Origin: CAWJHE01 sp963842455
Lineage (GTDB): Bacteria; Chloroflexota; Anaerolineae; Anaerolineales; UBA4823
Direction: 5' to 3'
Assembly: GCA_963842455.1 (NCBI GenBank)
Contig: CAWJHE010000010.1
Coordinates: 1 to 64,000, forward strand
Length of the DNA: 64,000 bases
Shown here: positions 9,752 through 19,550 of the stretch, one piece after another
How positions within the stretch are numbered: the stretch's first letter is position 1
How the letters are laid out: every line of letters starts with the position of its first letter
The notes under the pieces: generated by a model
Databases searched by the model: none
What the model saw: the letters and a program-made list of their open reading frames with translations, nothing else
Told to the model about the DNA's origin: nothing
Made by a program: the position numbers and the translations under genes

Positions 9752-10015
9752 TTGAAGTTTCAAAAAAGAATGGAACACGAGGCAGCTCACCCCATCCCAA
9801 AAGAGAATGGGCTTAGGGTCGATCTAATCGAGGCATCAGGAAACCTGGATTCCAAAAACATCATCACCCGTCAACATATCTTACCTCTGTTTGAGCGCTT
9901 GACTGAGCGTTGTTTGACGATGCTTCGCTTCAATAATTTGGAGGTGGAAAAGCAAATGGAATCTGTCAAAAAAAAGATTCTACTAGCCTGCCAATCGGAA
10001 AGAGGATCAGCATGA
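9752..10015 (+). CDS. Small uncharacterised protein preceding hsdR
   Basis: An 87-residue, mainly helical protein whose stop overlaps the start of hsdR (ATGA-type overlap at 10012-10015), which implies translational coupling and supports it being a real gene. The central stretch ITRQHILPLFERLTERCLTM suggests a helical bundle. Start uncertain; no strong ribosome-binding site is seen upstream of ATG 9752, so it could be the tail of a longer decayed gene. No family is recognised. Confidence 0.45.
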   Translation: MKFQKRMEHEAAHPIPKENGLRVDLIEASGNLDSKNIITRQHILPLFERLTERCLTMLRFNNLEVEKQMESVKKKILLACQSERGSA

Positions 10016-12901
10016 TGCTCGGAACTGAAATGGGCTCTGTCCAATATCCCCTCATCCGCTACGCTACCCAGGTCGGCTGGACCTATGCTAAATCCGAAAC
10101 CATCTTGCAAATGCGCGGCGGTGAAGGCGGTCTACTCCTGCAGGAGACTTTTCTCGCCCAGGCGCAGCGCCTCAATCCCGGTGTAGTAAACCAAGAGCTG
10201 GCGGAGGACCTGGCAAAACGCCTCACTCGTGTCCTGCCGCGTATCGAGGGCAACCTGGAAGCCTGGGAGTTCCTGCGCGGCCTCAAGACGGTCTATGTGC
10301 CCACCGAGAAGCGTGAGCGTAATGTGCGCCTGCTCTCCCAGGATTGGCAGCAGAATACCTACCATGTCACCGACGAATTGCGCTTTTACAACGGCACCCA
10401 TCACATCCGTCTGGATGTGGCTTTCTTTATCAACGGCATCCCGGTTCTTTTGGTCGAAGCCAAAGCTGCCACCAAGCCAGAAGGCATTGCCGATGCCCTC
10501 GAGCAGGTGCGCCGCTATCACCGTGAAGGACCCGAGCTTATGGCTCTGATCCAGGTCCACACCCTTACCCATCTGGTCTCTTACTATTACGGTCCAACCT
10601 GGTCTCTATCCCGCAAAGCCCTTTTCAACTGGCGCAGCGAAGCTGACTCCCTACCCTACAGGGAGGGGCTGGGGGCAGGTAACTTCGAAGACCTGGTCAA
10701 AACCTTCGTTCATCCCCAACGCCTCACCCGCTTGATCACCGATTTCATCCTCTTCACCCGCAAAGACGATGAGCTCAGCAAGGTCATCCTTAGACCGCAC
10801 CAGATGCGCGCCGTCGAACGCATCGTGCGCCGGGCTGCGGATCCAGATAAACAGCGCGGCCTGGTCTGGCACACCCAGGGATCTGGCAAGACCTACACCA
10901 TGATCACCGCCGCCAAGCAGATCATCGAGAACCCCATCTTTGAAAACCCCACCGTCTTGATGCTGGTGGATCGCAACGAGCTGGAAGCTCAGCTTTTTGG
11001 CAACCTGGCTTCCATCGGTTTTGGGCATGTCGAGGTTTCGCACTCTAAACGTCACCTCAAAGATCTGCTGGGCGGCGATCGCCGTGGGCTGATTGTCAGC
11101 ATGATCCACAAATTTGACGATATCCCCGCCAATCTCAATACCCGTAAGAATATCTTTGTGCTGGTGGATGAAGCCCATCGCACCACAGGCGGTGACCTGG
11201 GCAATTACCTGATGGCTGCCTTACCCAACGCCACCTACCTGGGCTTTACTGGCACCCCCATCGATAAAACTGTATATGGCAAAGGTACCTTTGTTGTCTT
11301 TGGCCGTGACGATGATAAAGGCTATCTGGATAAATACAGCATCGCCGAATCCATCCATGATAAGACCACCGTCCCCCTGCATTACACCCTGGCGCCAAAT
11401 GATCTGCGCGTCGATCGCGAAACCCTGGAGAAGGAGTTCTTAAACCTGGTTGATGCGGAGGGGATGAGCGATATCGAAGAGCTCAATCGCGTCCTGGATA
11501 AAGCTGTCACCCTGCGCAATATGCTGAAAAATGAAGAGCGTATGCAGCGGATTGCCGCGCATGTGGCTGATCATTACCAACAGGTGGTCGAGCCAATGGG
11601 CTACAAAGCCTTCCTGGTCGCTGTGGATCGCGAAGCCTGCGCCAGGTATAAAGGCTTACTCGACCAGCATCTGCCGCCAGAATATTCTGAAGTTGTGTAC
11701 AGCCCCAGCCACAACGATACGGAGGAACTGGCTCGCTATCATATCTCAGCGGATAAAGAACAAGCCATCCGCAAAGCCTTCCGCAAACCCGATGAGCTCC
11801 CCAAAATTCTGATCGTTACCGAAAAGCTTTTGACCGGCTTCGATGCCCCCATCTTGTACTGCATGTACCTGGATAAGCCCATGCGTGACCATGTGCTGTT
11901 ACAGGCCATCGCCCGGGTTAACCGTCCATACGAAGACGAGAGCGGTCGATCATAAACCGGCAGGTTTTGTGCTGGATTACGTTGGCATTTTTGAGAACCT
12001 TGAAAAAGCCCTGGCTTTTGACAGCGAGGACGTGGAAGATGTCCAGAAAGTGGTCACCGACCTGGAATTGCTGAAGGAACAGTTTGAGCAATTCATGACA
12101 CGGGCTCGAGCTGAATATCTGCATGTTGCTGCAGGCTTTATGAGGGATAAGGCTACCGAAAAAGTGTTGGATCATTTCCGGGATGAGGATGTGCGTCAGG
12201 TTTTTTACAAATTCTTCCGCGAATTGGCTGATCTGTATGAGATTCTTATCTCCCGACGCGTTTCTTTACCCCTTCCTGAAAGACTATGACCAGCTCTCTC
12301 GTATGTATCGTTTGTTGCGTGAAGCCTACGACACTATATTCGTAGACAAAGAGCTTACCCGAAAAACGGCGCGCCTGGTCCAGCAGAATACCTTTGGCGG
12401 CTCCATCCAGGATTCGCTTGAAATTTACGAAATTAACGAGGACCTGCTCGATCGCCTGGAAAATGACAGCACATCGGATACGGTCAAAATCTTCAACCTG
12501 GTCAAGAGCATCCAAAACGAGATAGCCAACAAAGCCCATCTGGCGCCTTACCTGTTTTCGATTGGCGAGCGTGCTGAAGCGATTGTGCAGGCATTCCAAT
12601 TTCGTCAGCAGTCCACGCAAGAAGCGCTCCAGGCTTTGGAAGAGATCATTGCAGAAATCAACCGCGCGGAGCAAGAGCGGGCGGAGAAAAATCTGAACCC
12701 CGCTTCTTTTGCAGTTTACTGGCTTACTGAATAACGAAGGTTTACCGGGAGCAGAAGAGATTGCCCAACAAATGGAGACTACCTTCGACGAATTCCCCCA
12801 CTGGCGTATGAGCGAGGCCCAGGAACGCGATGTCCGGCGTGCTGCTGTACCGGGTTCTGCTTCTAGCCAGGTCAAGGAACTGGAGGGAAATCGCAAGCTG
12901 A
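10012..12901 (+). CDS. hsdR: Type I restriction endonuclease subunit HsdR (three or more frame breaks)
   Basis: The ATP-dependent translocase/nuclease subunit of the type I system. The nuclease motif is D...EAK within IRLDVAFFINGIPVLLVEAK (about residues 128-147). Helicase motifs follow: Walker A HTQGSGKTYT (about residue 290), DEAH in LVDEAHRTTGG, and FTGTP. Three one-base insertions split the frame: near 11953 (after PYEDESGRS, resuming KPAGFVLDYVGIFENLEKAL), near 12250 (resuming SPDAFLYPFLKDYDQL) and near 12718 (resuming LLNNEGLPGAEEIAQQM). The last 40 or so residues are unclear and may hold further shifts, so the end is approximate. An in-frame repeat insert lies at 10645-10680. The M48-type gene follows. 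Confidence 0.9.
10645..10680. repeat. In-frame palindromic repeat inside hsdR
   Basis: CTCCCTACCCTACAGGGAG followed by GGGCTGGGGGCAGGT forms a hairpin and adds about 12 residues (SLPYREGLGAG) between RKALFNWRSE and NFEDLVKTF, which are close to adjacent in relatives as I know the family. Its reverse complement resembles the repeat that interrupts hsdM at 5527-5553. Confidence 0.5.
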
Positions 12902-12972
12902 AAGAAACCAACTCATTAAAGGAATATCGTGGATCAAATCATACGCGTTGCCGGTCGAGCTGGAGAACAGGC

Positions 12973-13281
12973 ATGAAGCAAGACAAGATCGAACTGCCTC
13001 CAGCCCTGGAAGACAGCATACCCAAGGAAGTATTCAAAGCAGAGGTGCGCTCTTGGGCAAAACGGATTGAAGTGGACATCCATGCCATCATCTTGCGACC
13101 GATGAAGAACAAATGGGCTAGTTGCTCCAGCAAAGGAAATTTGAGCTTTGACCTGGCTCTATTGCGTCAACCGGCAGACTTTCGCCGCAAAGTCATCGTG
13201 CACGAACTGTTGCATTTGAGATATCCCAATCACGGCAAACTCTTCAGGGCGTTGGAGAAGATGTATTTAGGGGAGGGGTGA
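12973..13281 (+). CDS. M48/YgjP-like (DUF45) metallopeptidase of type I RM locus
   Basis: A short zinc metallopeptidase-like protein of 102 residues. The zinc motif is HELLHLRYPNHGKLF (H-E-X2-H with a downstream His). The preceding segment RPMKNKWASCSSKGNLSFD is the conserved core of the YgjP/DUF45 family. Short members are commonly encoded directly after hsdR in type I restriction operons; their role there is unproven. Start ATG 12973 is supported by GGAG and AGG upstream; the same frame is open further upstream because the end of hsdR has lost its stop through frame shifts. Confidence 0.82.
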   Translation: MKQDKIELPPALEDSIPKEVFKAEVRSWAKRIEVDIHAIILRPMKNKWASCSSKGNLSFDLALLRQPADFRRKVIVHELLHLRYPNHGKLFRALEKMYLGEG

Positions 13282-13305
13282 AATCATTCTCCTTATGAGG
13301 TTGGT

Positions 13306-13788
13306 ATGACAGAAATAAATTGGAATGGTCAAAATATTCCCATTGTTCATAATAAAGGCAGGCGAGATGAATTTACGATTTTACCTGTTTTAGAGTTTAT
13401 CCTTGATTACGATGATAATTCGATTATCCAATTACTCCCTGATGCCGGTAGTTTTCGGTTGGCTAGTGATTTCAAAGATGCCTTCGGCTGGTTCCAGGGA
13501 GATGATAGGGCTTATTTCATAATTCCTGATTTTAATAGATTCGGCGGTATCCCACATTGGTTCCCTGATACAGATTGTAACAATCGTCCATTGACCAAGC
13601 AAGGACAGGTGGATCGTTTTCTGTATTTATTGGATCAGTCATTTGGTGGTGGTTTGCCGGATGATCACAAGAAAGCCAACCCGCGTTATGTAGTCGAGGC
13701 AATTCTGCAACTTATAGAGTATATGATAGATTACATTAGTGAGGAAGAGTCCGCAGGTCTTGAATGGGAGTTGGAAAGCGAAAAGTAA
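13306..13788 (+). CDS. Uncharacterised acidic protein
   Basis: A 160-residue acidic soluble protein on the same strand, 24 bases after the metallopeptidase gene, with GAGG upstream of ATG 13306. Aromatic-rich stretches (AFGWFQGDDRAYFIIPDFNRF) and a helical C-terminus are visible. I recognise no family. It is AT-rich like the island's other small genes and is the last gene before the base composition returns to that of the host, so it may be the right margin of the acquired segment. Confidence 0.55.
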   Translation: MTEINWNGQNIPIVHNKGRRDEFTILPVLEFILDYDDNSIIQLLPDAGSFRLASDFKDAFGWFQGDDRAYFIIPDFNRFGGIPHWFPDTDCNNRPLTKQGQVDRFLYLLDQSFGGGLPDDHKKANPRYVVEAILQLIEYMIDYISEEESAGLEWELESEK

Positions 13789-13977
13789 AACAATATAGAC
13801 ATTTTCAAAATCATCTTGTACAGTGGATGACCTGTATAAATTGAGATCTATCACTCTTCAGTTAGTGCTTATCTTGCTGCCCTTTTCAGCTTTCTTATCC
13901 AGATATGTCTTTGCCGTTGTCTTCCCCTTAAATCCAATTAATATTATTAAATGCAGTTGTCAAATTCCAGGTATCCC

Positions 13978-14406
13978 ATGCACATCCTCCACCTCACCTC
14001 CCTCGACCCAGCCCTCCTGCCAGCCATCAACCGCCTGCTCGACCACGACTGGGACCTGGCGCAGGGGGAGCGCTTCCTGTCCAATCCCGATAACGCCTTC
14101 TTCCTGGCCTTCGAAGACGACATCCCGGCCGGCTTTCTGACAGCCTATCGCCTGCAGCGCTTTGATTCCCTTCGGGCAGAAGTGCTGCTGTATGAGATAG
14201 GCGTCGATCCGGAATTCCAGCGGCGCGGCATCGGCAGGGCGCTGATCGAAGCCTGTAAGGATTGGGCGCGCTCGGTAGGTGCGCATGAAGTCTGGGTGCT
14301 GACGGAGCAGAGTAACCCGGCTGCGCTGGCCCTGTACCAGTCCACAGGTGGGGTGGAAGAGTCGCCGGGGACGATGATGTTTGTGTATAACTTGCTGGAA
14401 GAATGA
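13978..14406 (+). CDS. GNAT-family N-acetyltransferase (AAC(3)-I-like)
   Basis: A 142-residue acetyl-CoA-dependent acetyltransferase. The acetyl-CoA site is in VDPEFQRRGIGRALIEACKD (motif Q/R-X2-G-X-G/A near residue 80). LRAEVLLYEIGVDPEFQ and AALALYQSTGG resemble the AAC(3)-I branch of GNAT proteins, which includes aminoglycoside acetyltransferases, but many relatives have other or unknown substrates, so resistance should not be assumed. ATG 13978 is chosen because the protein then starts with the usual first strand (MHILHLTS); ATG 13951 is nine codons upstream in frame. Confidence 0.75.
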   Translation: MHILHLTSLDPALLPAINRLLDHDWDLAQGERFLSNPDNAFFLAFEDDIPAGFLTAYRLQRFDSLRAEVLLYEIGVDPEFQRRGIGRALIEACKDWARSVGAHEVWVLTEQSNPAALALYQSTGGVEESPGTMMFVYNLLEE

Positions 14407-14426
14407 TTCGATAAGCCGCAGGGATT

Positions 14427-14463
14427 TTTAGCCACGAATTTTCACGAATTGACACGAATTTTT
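14427..14463. repeat. Dispersed repeat, CACGAA family
   Basis: The unit has TTAGCCACGAATTTTCACG and a following AATTGACACGAATTTTT. The same unit recurs at 15171-15242, inverted at 18801-18860, and in part inverted at 45294-45321. It is intergenic in all four places. Confidence 0.75.
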
Positions 14464-14551
14464 CTTGCAGGTTATTGACGGTACTTGCGAATACTACTAT
14501 AATGGTGAGAATTATCCAATAACTATTTCAATGAACCAAGGAGGAAAACCA

Positions 14552-15132
14552 TTGAAAACCCTAAATCACACGTTGCTAATGTTCGCGGTAATTCTCACCT
14601 CAGCCCTGACAGCCTTTGCGGTGCTTCAGCTAGCCCCCCAGCCGGTGTTGGCGGCAAGCAATATGGCGCCCCCGGCAAAATATGCTGTTTTGAATGTCAA
14701 TTGCACCAATCCGGTGAACTTCTCTAACACCTACACCAAAATTGCAGATTTTGGATCGTTTCAGGTAGCTAACCCGGATTCGGTGGTCGAAATTATGTTC
14801 AATGGCCGAGTAAGAGCTGAAAGTATCAGCAGACGCGTTCGGCGCAATATTTGAATTGCGCGTGGATGATTTACCGTCTAATATAGGACGAGCGCGCGCC
14901 AACATCCGGTCTTATGAAACCGGGACTTCTGGCGGCGTCCAGGTCTCTATGAGCGGCGTCTTCACAGGTTTATCAGCGGGTAGCCATACGAGTTAGTATT
15001 TGGGTACGAGCCAGTACAGTCGGGTCTGGCATCGGCGCCCGAGTGGACCCTGGCTGCTATTCCAGCGATCATATTGTGGTGCGGGAGACGTTGCCTTTTG
15101 GGAGCACCTATTTGCCTACGATTGTTAAGTAG
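14552..15132 (+). CDS. Secreted protein of unknown function (two frame breaks)
   Basis: The start is TTG 14552, set by AAGGAGG at 14538-14544 seven bases upstream. The first 35 residues form a signal peptide (KTLNHTLLMFAVILTSALTA ... PQPVLAAS), so the product is exported. The mature part shows beta-rich segments (KYAVLNVNCTNPVNFSNTY, FQVANPDSVVEIMFNG). Two single extra bases, near 14812 and near 14994, shift the frame; joined, the protein continues ELKVSADAFGAIFELRVDD and ends SIWVRASTVGSGIGARV ... YLPTIVK at TAG 15130-15132. Total about 193 residues. No family is recognised. Confidence 0.6.
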
Positions 15133-15170
15133 CTGGTTCTTGGGAAGCAATACAATTTAGCTGCAGATCT

Positions 15171-15242
15171 TTTAGCCACGAAGGAACACGAAGGTTCACG
15201 AAGGTTTATTTTGCCACGAATTTTCACGAATTGACACGAATA
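15171..15242. repeat. Dispersed repeat, CACGAA family (long copy)
   Basis: TTTAGCCACGAAGGAACACG, then GAAGGTTCACGAAGG, then a second block with GCCACGAATTTTCACGAATT. It fills much of the 270-base gap between the secreted protein gene and the oxidoreductase gene. Nothing else is recognisable in that gap. Confidence 0.75.
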
Positions 15243-15403
15243 ATTTTTGACTTTTAATTTTCTACGAAATCTGCTTAATCCACTCAATATGGTGAGATTC
15301 CCGTATCTTTTCCCGGGTGGTAACACCTTTTCCCGACTTGATTCATGCCCGCATTATGAGATAATGGACCAGGTCTGTTCAATCATTTGGCTGATGATCC
15401 TCT

Positions 15404-18400
15404 ATGAAGACACTGAACACGCAATTCCTCAAAACCTTGCAGAACGAGATCGCCGGCGAAGTGCGGGTGGACCCGGCGACGCGCTGGCTGTACAGCACGG
15501 ACGCTTCCATCTACCAGATCCAGCCGCTGGGGGTGGTGTTTCCGCGCCGCTTGGATGACCTGGCGACGATTGTGGGGTCTGTGCGCGCAGGAGGGCGTGG
15601 CGGTCTTGCCGCGTGGCTCGGGCTCCAGCCTGGCGGGGCAGGCGATTGGCGAGGCGCTGATCGTGGATTGCAGCCGGTATTTGAACCAGCTCGAGTCGTT
15701 AGATGCGCATAGCCAAGAAGCATGGGTGCAGCCCGGTCTGATTCTGGCGGCTTTGAACAAGCAGGCGGGCAGGGTGGGGCTGCAGTTTGGTCCGGACCCG
15801 GCTTCGGCGGAGCGGGCGACCCTGGGCGGCAGCCTGGCGAACAACGCTACCGGGGCGCATTCGATCCAGTATGGCATGGCTGCGGATCATTTGTTGGAGG
15901 TGGAAGTCGTTTTGGGCGATGGCAGCGTGGCCAGTTTTGGCTCGAAACCCATCGAGGACGTTGTGCAGCTTGTTTATAACTCGCAAATTGCGCATAGCCA
16001 CTTATTGTCAAGAGAAAGCAATCATAAATTCTGGTTCTTCAATAGAGACGGAGCTTTACCGGGCGGCGCTGGCGGTGCGGGAGGGGTGGGGTGATGACAT
16101 TCGCCAGCGTTGGCCAAGGACCTGGCGCAAGGCTTCCGGTTACAATCTGAATTACCTGCTGCCCTGGTCGCCGACCCAGCCGCCGCACTGGGAGGGCGCA
16201 CAAGCGGATGGCAGCCTGCTGGGCTATCCACCGCTCGCCCCGGGAGAGATCAACCTGGCGCATCTGTTCGCTGGTTCGGAAGGCACCCTGGGGATTATCC
16301 GCCGCGCCCGGGTGCGATTGTCCCGGTTGCCGGAGCATAGCGTGCTGGCCGTCCTGCCGTTTGCCAGCGTCGCCCAGGCCTGCGATGTCACCCCGGCTAT
16401 CCTGGAGCGAAAACCATCCGCCATCGAATTGATCCCCGGCTCGATCCTGGAGCTGGCGCGCTCGTTGCCGGCTTATGCTGCGCAAGTGGACTTTTTCAAG
16501 CCCTTCGAAGTCGAAGGGAAAGCGCCGGCTGCCGTGCTGGTGGTGGAATTCAGCGGCAGCAGCCAGCCGCTCTTGCTGCAGCAGGCGCAGGCGCTGCGAG
16601 ATTTTGGCGAGGTGATCCTGGCGCTATCCGCTCAAGAGCAGAAGAAAATCTGGAATGTGCGCAAGGTGGGATTGGGCATCCTGTTATCCCGCCCAGGCGA
16701 CACCAGGCCCTGGTCCTTTGTCGAGGATCTGGCCGTGCCGGTCGAGCGCCTGGGAAGCTTTGTGCGCGCCATGGATGAGATCCTGGCCAGGCATCAAACC
16801 AGCTGTGAGATTTATGCGCATGCTTCGGCGGGCTGCCTGCATATCCGCCCCTTGCTCAATTTGAAAAGCGAAAAAGGAAAACACGATCTGCGCAGCATTG
16901 CTGAACAGGCCGTGGATTTGACCCTGAGCCTGGGCGGTTCGGTGAGCGGCGAGCATGGCGATGGCCTGGCGCGCGGCGAGTGGCTGGAGCGCATGTACGG
17001 CGAGCGCATCATGCAGGCTTTCCGGCTGATTAAGCAGGCTGCGGACCCGCTGGGCATCCTCAACCCGGGGAAATTGGTAGCGACCGAGCCAGGCGTTGCT
17101 TTGCCCAGGATGGATGAAAATTTGCGCTATCCCCAGGATTACCATACCGATCTGGCCTGGCAGCCGAACCTGGATTTTTCTCGACAGGGCGGGCTGGTCG
17201 GGGCGATCGAGCAGTGTAACGGCGCGGGGGTGTGCCGCAAAGCGGATGGCGTGATGTGCCCGAGCTTCCAGGCGACCAAGGAAGAGATGCATAGCACGCG
17301 CGGGCGTGCCAACCTGCTGCGAGCGTCTGGTCAGTGGCAAGCATGCATGGGCACGGATTGGGGACTGCCAGCGGTGAAAGCAGGCGATGGACCTGTGCCT
17401 GGCGTGCAAGGGCTGCAAATCGGAATGCCCGTCGGCTGTGGATGTGGCCAAGCTGCGTTACGAGTTTCTGGATTGGCTGCACCGACCGGATGGCGGCGGA
17501 GAAAAGCGCAAGCTGCGGGATTACCTGTTCGCCTATATTGGCGATTTGGCGAAGTATGGGACAGCCCTTCGCCGCGCTGGCTAACGCAGGCATGCAATCC
17601 AAAATGACGGCCCCTCTGCGGCAGGCGTTAGGTATCAGCGCACAGCGCAGCCTGCCGAAATTTCGCGCGCGCAACCTTTCCTCCCAGGCGCAGGGGCATG
17701 TGGCAGACACGGTGCCCAGCGGAAAAGCGCAGGCAGATGAGAAGCGGCGAAGACGTGTGATCTTCCTCTCGGATGCCTTCAGCGAGCATTTCTACCCCGG
17801 GGCCAGCCTGGCGGCGCTGCGCTTGCTCAATGCGGCGGGTTGCCAGGTGCTGCGCTTACCGGTGGTGGGCGCCGGGCGCACCCTGGTCTCCAAGGGCTTC
17901 CTGGATGCGGCGCGCAAGCATGCCCGGCGGGTTGTGCAGGCCATCCAGGCGTTGGATCCGCGGGGAGAGCTGCCCGTGGTAGGGGTAGAGCCGTCGGAGA
18001 TCTACACCCTGTGCGATGAGTACCCGGATCTGCTGCCAGGCGAATCTACCGTCAAGGGATTGGTGGAACGCGCCTTTACTGTGGATGAATACTTGCTGCG
18101 GCGCTTCGGAAGTCAGCCAGGTTTGATTAATCAATTAATGCGTGTAGCCATTTATTCTCATCAAGAAAAAGACCCAAATTATCTTTCCCATAAAAAACAA
18201 AAAGTGCTATACCATGCACACTGCTATCAGAAGGCGCGCAAGCCCGCTGCGGACGGTTACCCGAGCGGGGCGCAGGCCAGTGTGGCCTTTTTGCAGACCT
18301 TTGGCTTCGAAGTGGAGCTGGTGGAGGCTGGCTGCTGCGGTATGGCGGGCGCTTTTGGCTATGAAGCCGAACATTATGAGCTTTCCATGCAGGTGGGGGA

Positions 18401-18566
18401 GCTGGCGCTTTTCCCAGCGGTCCGGCAGGCGGGTGAGGACACGCTGATCGCGGCCTCTGGCGTCTCCTGCCAGGCGCAAATTGAGGATGGCACCGGTCGC
18501 AAGGCCGTGCATCCGTTAGAATTGGTGGATGCATCTCTCGCAAAGCCGCCAAAGATGCAAGGGTAA
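15404..18566 (+). CDS. FAD-linked oxidase / Fe-S fusion, D-2-hydroxyacid dehydrogenase type (four frame breaks)
   Basis: A fusion of about 1,050 residues resembling bacterial YdiJ and DLD-GlcF proteins that oxidise D-lactate or other D-2-hydroxyacids. The order is: an FAD-binding PCMH-type domain (VGLCAQEGVAVLPRGSGSSL, then GGSLANNATGAHSIQYGM); the FAD-oxidase C-terminal domain ending in the SVSGEHGDGLARGEWLERM motif; a Fe-S domain with CNGAGVCRK ... MCPSF and CLACKGCKSECPSAVDV; and a cysteine-rich CCG domain with HAHCYQKAR and EAGCCGMAGAFGYE. One extra base each near 15572, 16025, 17380 and 17552 breaks the frame; the joined product is complete. The substrate is inferred from family only. 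Its promoter is not evident. Confidence 0.85.
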
Positions 18567-18950
18567 GAAGATTGCTTCACAAAGAGCGTTCCTAATGACA
18601 ACTGTCATTGCGATGGCAACGATCTTCTGCCACAGCGATCTGCGCGACGAAGCAATCTAACCTCTCGACCAGCGCTGAGATTGCTTCGCACAGACCGCTC
18701 GCAATGACAGGCGCGTACGGTTGTCGCTTCGGATTGATTGACGCATTCGTGCCGTTGATTTGTTCGCAGTGAAACAAACTGAAGTTTGTGCTACATTTTA
18801 TTCGTGAAAATTCGTGGCTAAAAAATTCTTCGTGGTTCTTCGTGGCCCTTCGTGGCTAAGAATCTCTAGTTCTCGACAAGAGCTTAGATTGCTTCACGAA
18901 GATGCGTTCGCAATGACAGCGGATTGCTTCACAAAGAGCTTTCGCAAACC
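18567..18950. repeat. Cluster of GTCATTGCGA...GAAGCAATC palindromic repeats
   Basis: The 400-base gap between the oxidoreductase and the next gene holds no gene. It contains several inverted and direct copies of a widespread intergenic element, for example AGATTGCTTCGCACAGACCG with CTCGCAATGACA around 18680-18712, and further copies around 18568-18620, 18640-18660, 18885-18918 and 18921-18945. A copy of the AACAAACTGAAGTTTGT element lies near 18772-18796 and a CACGAA-family copy at 18801-18860. Confidence 0.75.
18801..18860. repeat. Dispersed repeat, CACGAA family (inverted copy)
   Basis: TTCGTGAAAATTCGTGGCTA followed by CTTCGTGGTTCTTCGTGG is the reverse complement of the unit seen at 14427-14463 and 15171-15242. 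Confidence 0.75.
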
Positions 18951-18972
18951 AGCTTCTAGAATGGAGACTTGC

Positions 18973-19353
18973 ATGAAGCTTCAGCATCTGTTTACGATCA
19001 ATATTTTCATTGCTGCCTTCTTTGGGATCTCCAGCTTCCTTTTCCCTGTTTGGGGACTGCAGTTGTATGGCTTGCTTCCTGACGTTGGCGCCATTTGGAC
19101 AACGCGGTTGTTGGGAGGCTCTATCCTTGGCTTTGCGTCCCTGATGTGGTTTGGACGGAAGGCTGCCTCTGTTGAAGCTCGCAGGGCGATCGCCTTGGCT
19201 TTGCTGATTCAGGATGTGGTGGGTTTGATCGCATCCATCGAGATACAGGTCAGTGGGAGCGTGAATGCTTTCGGATGGTCAAGTCCAGTTGTGTATGGGA
19301 TGCTAGCTATCGGGTATGCGTATTTCCTATGGATAAAGCCTGATGCAGCTTAG
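18973..19353 (+). CDS. Small integral membrane protein, unknown function
   Basis: A 126-residue protein with four predicted membrane helices (about 8-28, 40-62, 70-92 and 100-122), among them LFTINIFIAAFFGISSFLFP and VVYGMLAIGYAYFLW. ATG 18973 is favoured because GGAG lies at 18963-18966. The pattern resembles small four-helix membrane proteins of the DUF4345/DoxX-like kind, but no diagnostic motif is visible. It stands alone between repeat clusters. Confidence 0.6.
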   Translation: MKLQHLFTINIFIAAFFGISSFLFPVWGLQLYGLLPDVGAIWTTRLLGGSILGFASLMWFGRKAASVEARRAIALALLIQDVVGLIASIEIQVSGSVNAFGWSSPVVYGMLAIGYAYFLWIKPDAA

Positions 19354-19362
19354 CGCCTGGAG

Positions 19363-19519
19363 CCCTCACCCGGCCTCTCCCAGCGGGAGAGGAGAGCAAG
19401 CCCTCACCCGGCCTCTCCCAGCGGGAGAGGAGAGCAGCCTCACCCAGCCTCTCCCAGCGGGAGAGGAGAGACAGCCGCCACCCAGCCTCTCCGATAAGCG
19501 AAGCGACGGGAGAGGAGAG
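19363..19519. repeat. Tandem array of CCCTCACCC...GGGAGAGG hairpins
   Basis: Four tandem units occupy the gap before the M23 gene. Each is about 33-49 bases: CCCTCACCCGGCCTCTCCC, a short loop, then GGGAGAGGAGAG. Units start at about 19363, 19401, 19438 and 19471; the fourth has a longer loop. Each could form a hairpin of CTCTCCC with GGGAGAG. The spacers are only 3-4 bases, so this is not a CRISPR array. Related inserts may be those inside hsdM and hsdR. Confidence 0.8.
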
Positions 19520-19550
19520 CAAGCCCTTCGTGGCTTAAGAGGAGGTTTAC

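Noticed and set aside
10651..11178. Minus-strand gene opposite hsdR
   Set aside because: It overlaps helicase motifs on the plus strand and encodes nothing recognisable.
13978..14406. Aminoglycoside resistance gene
   Set aside because: The GNAT protein resembles the AAC(3)-I branch, but this group has many members with other substrates, so no resistance claim is made.
16684..17451. Minus-strand gene opposite the FAD/Fe-S oxidoreductase
   Set aside because: High GC leaves long open antisense frames; the plus strand carries conserved FAD and Fe-S motifs.
19363..19519. CRISPR array
   Set aside because: The repeats are about 33-49 bases but the spacers are only 3-4 bases, the units are hairpins, and no cas gene is present.
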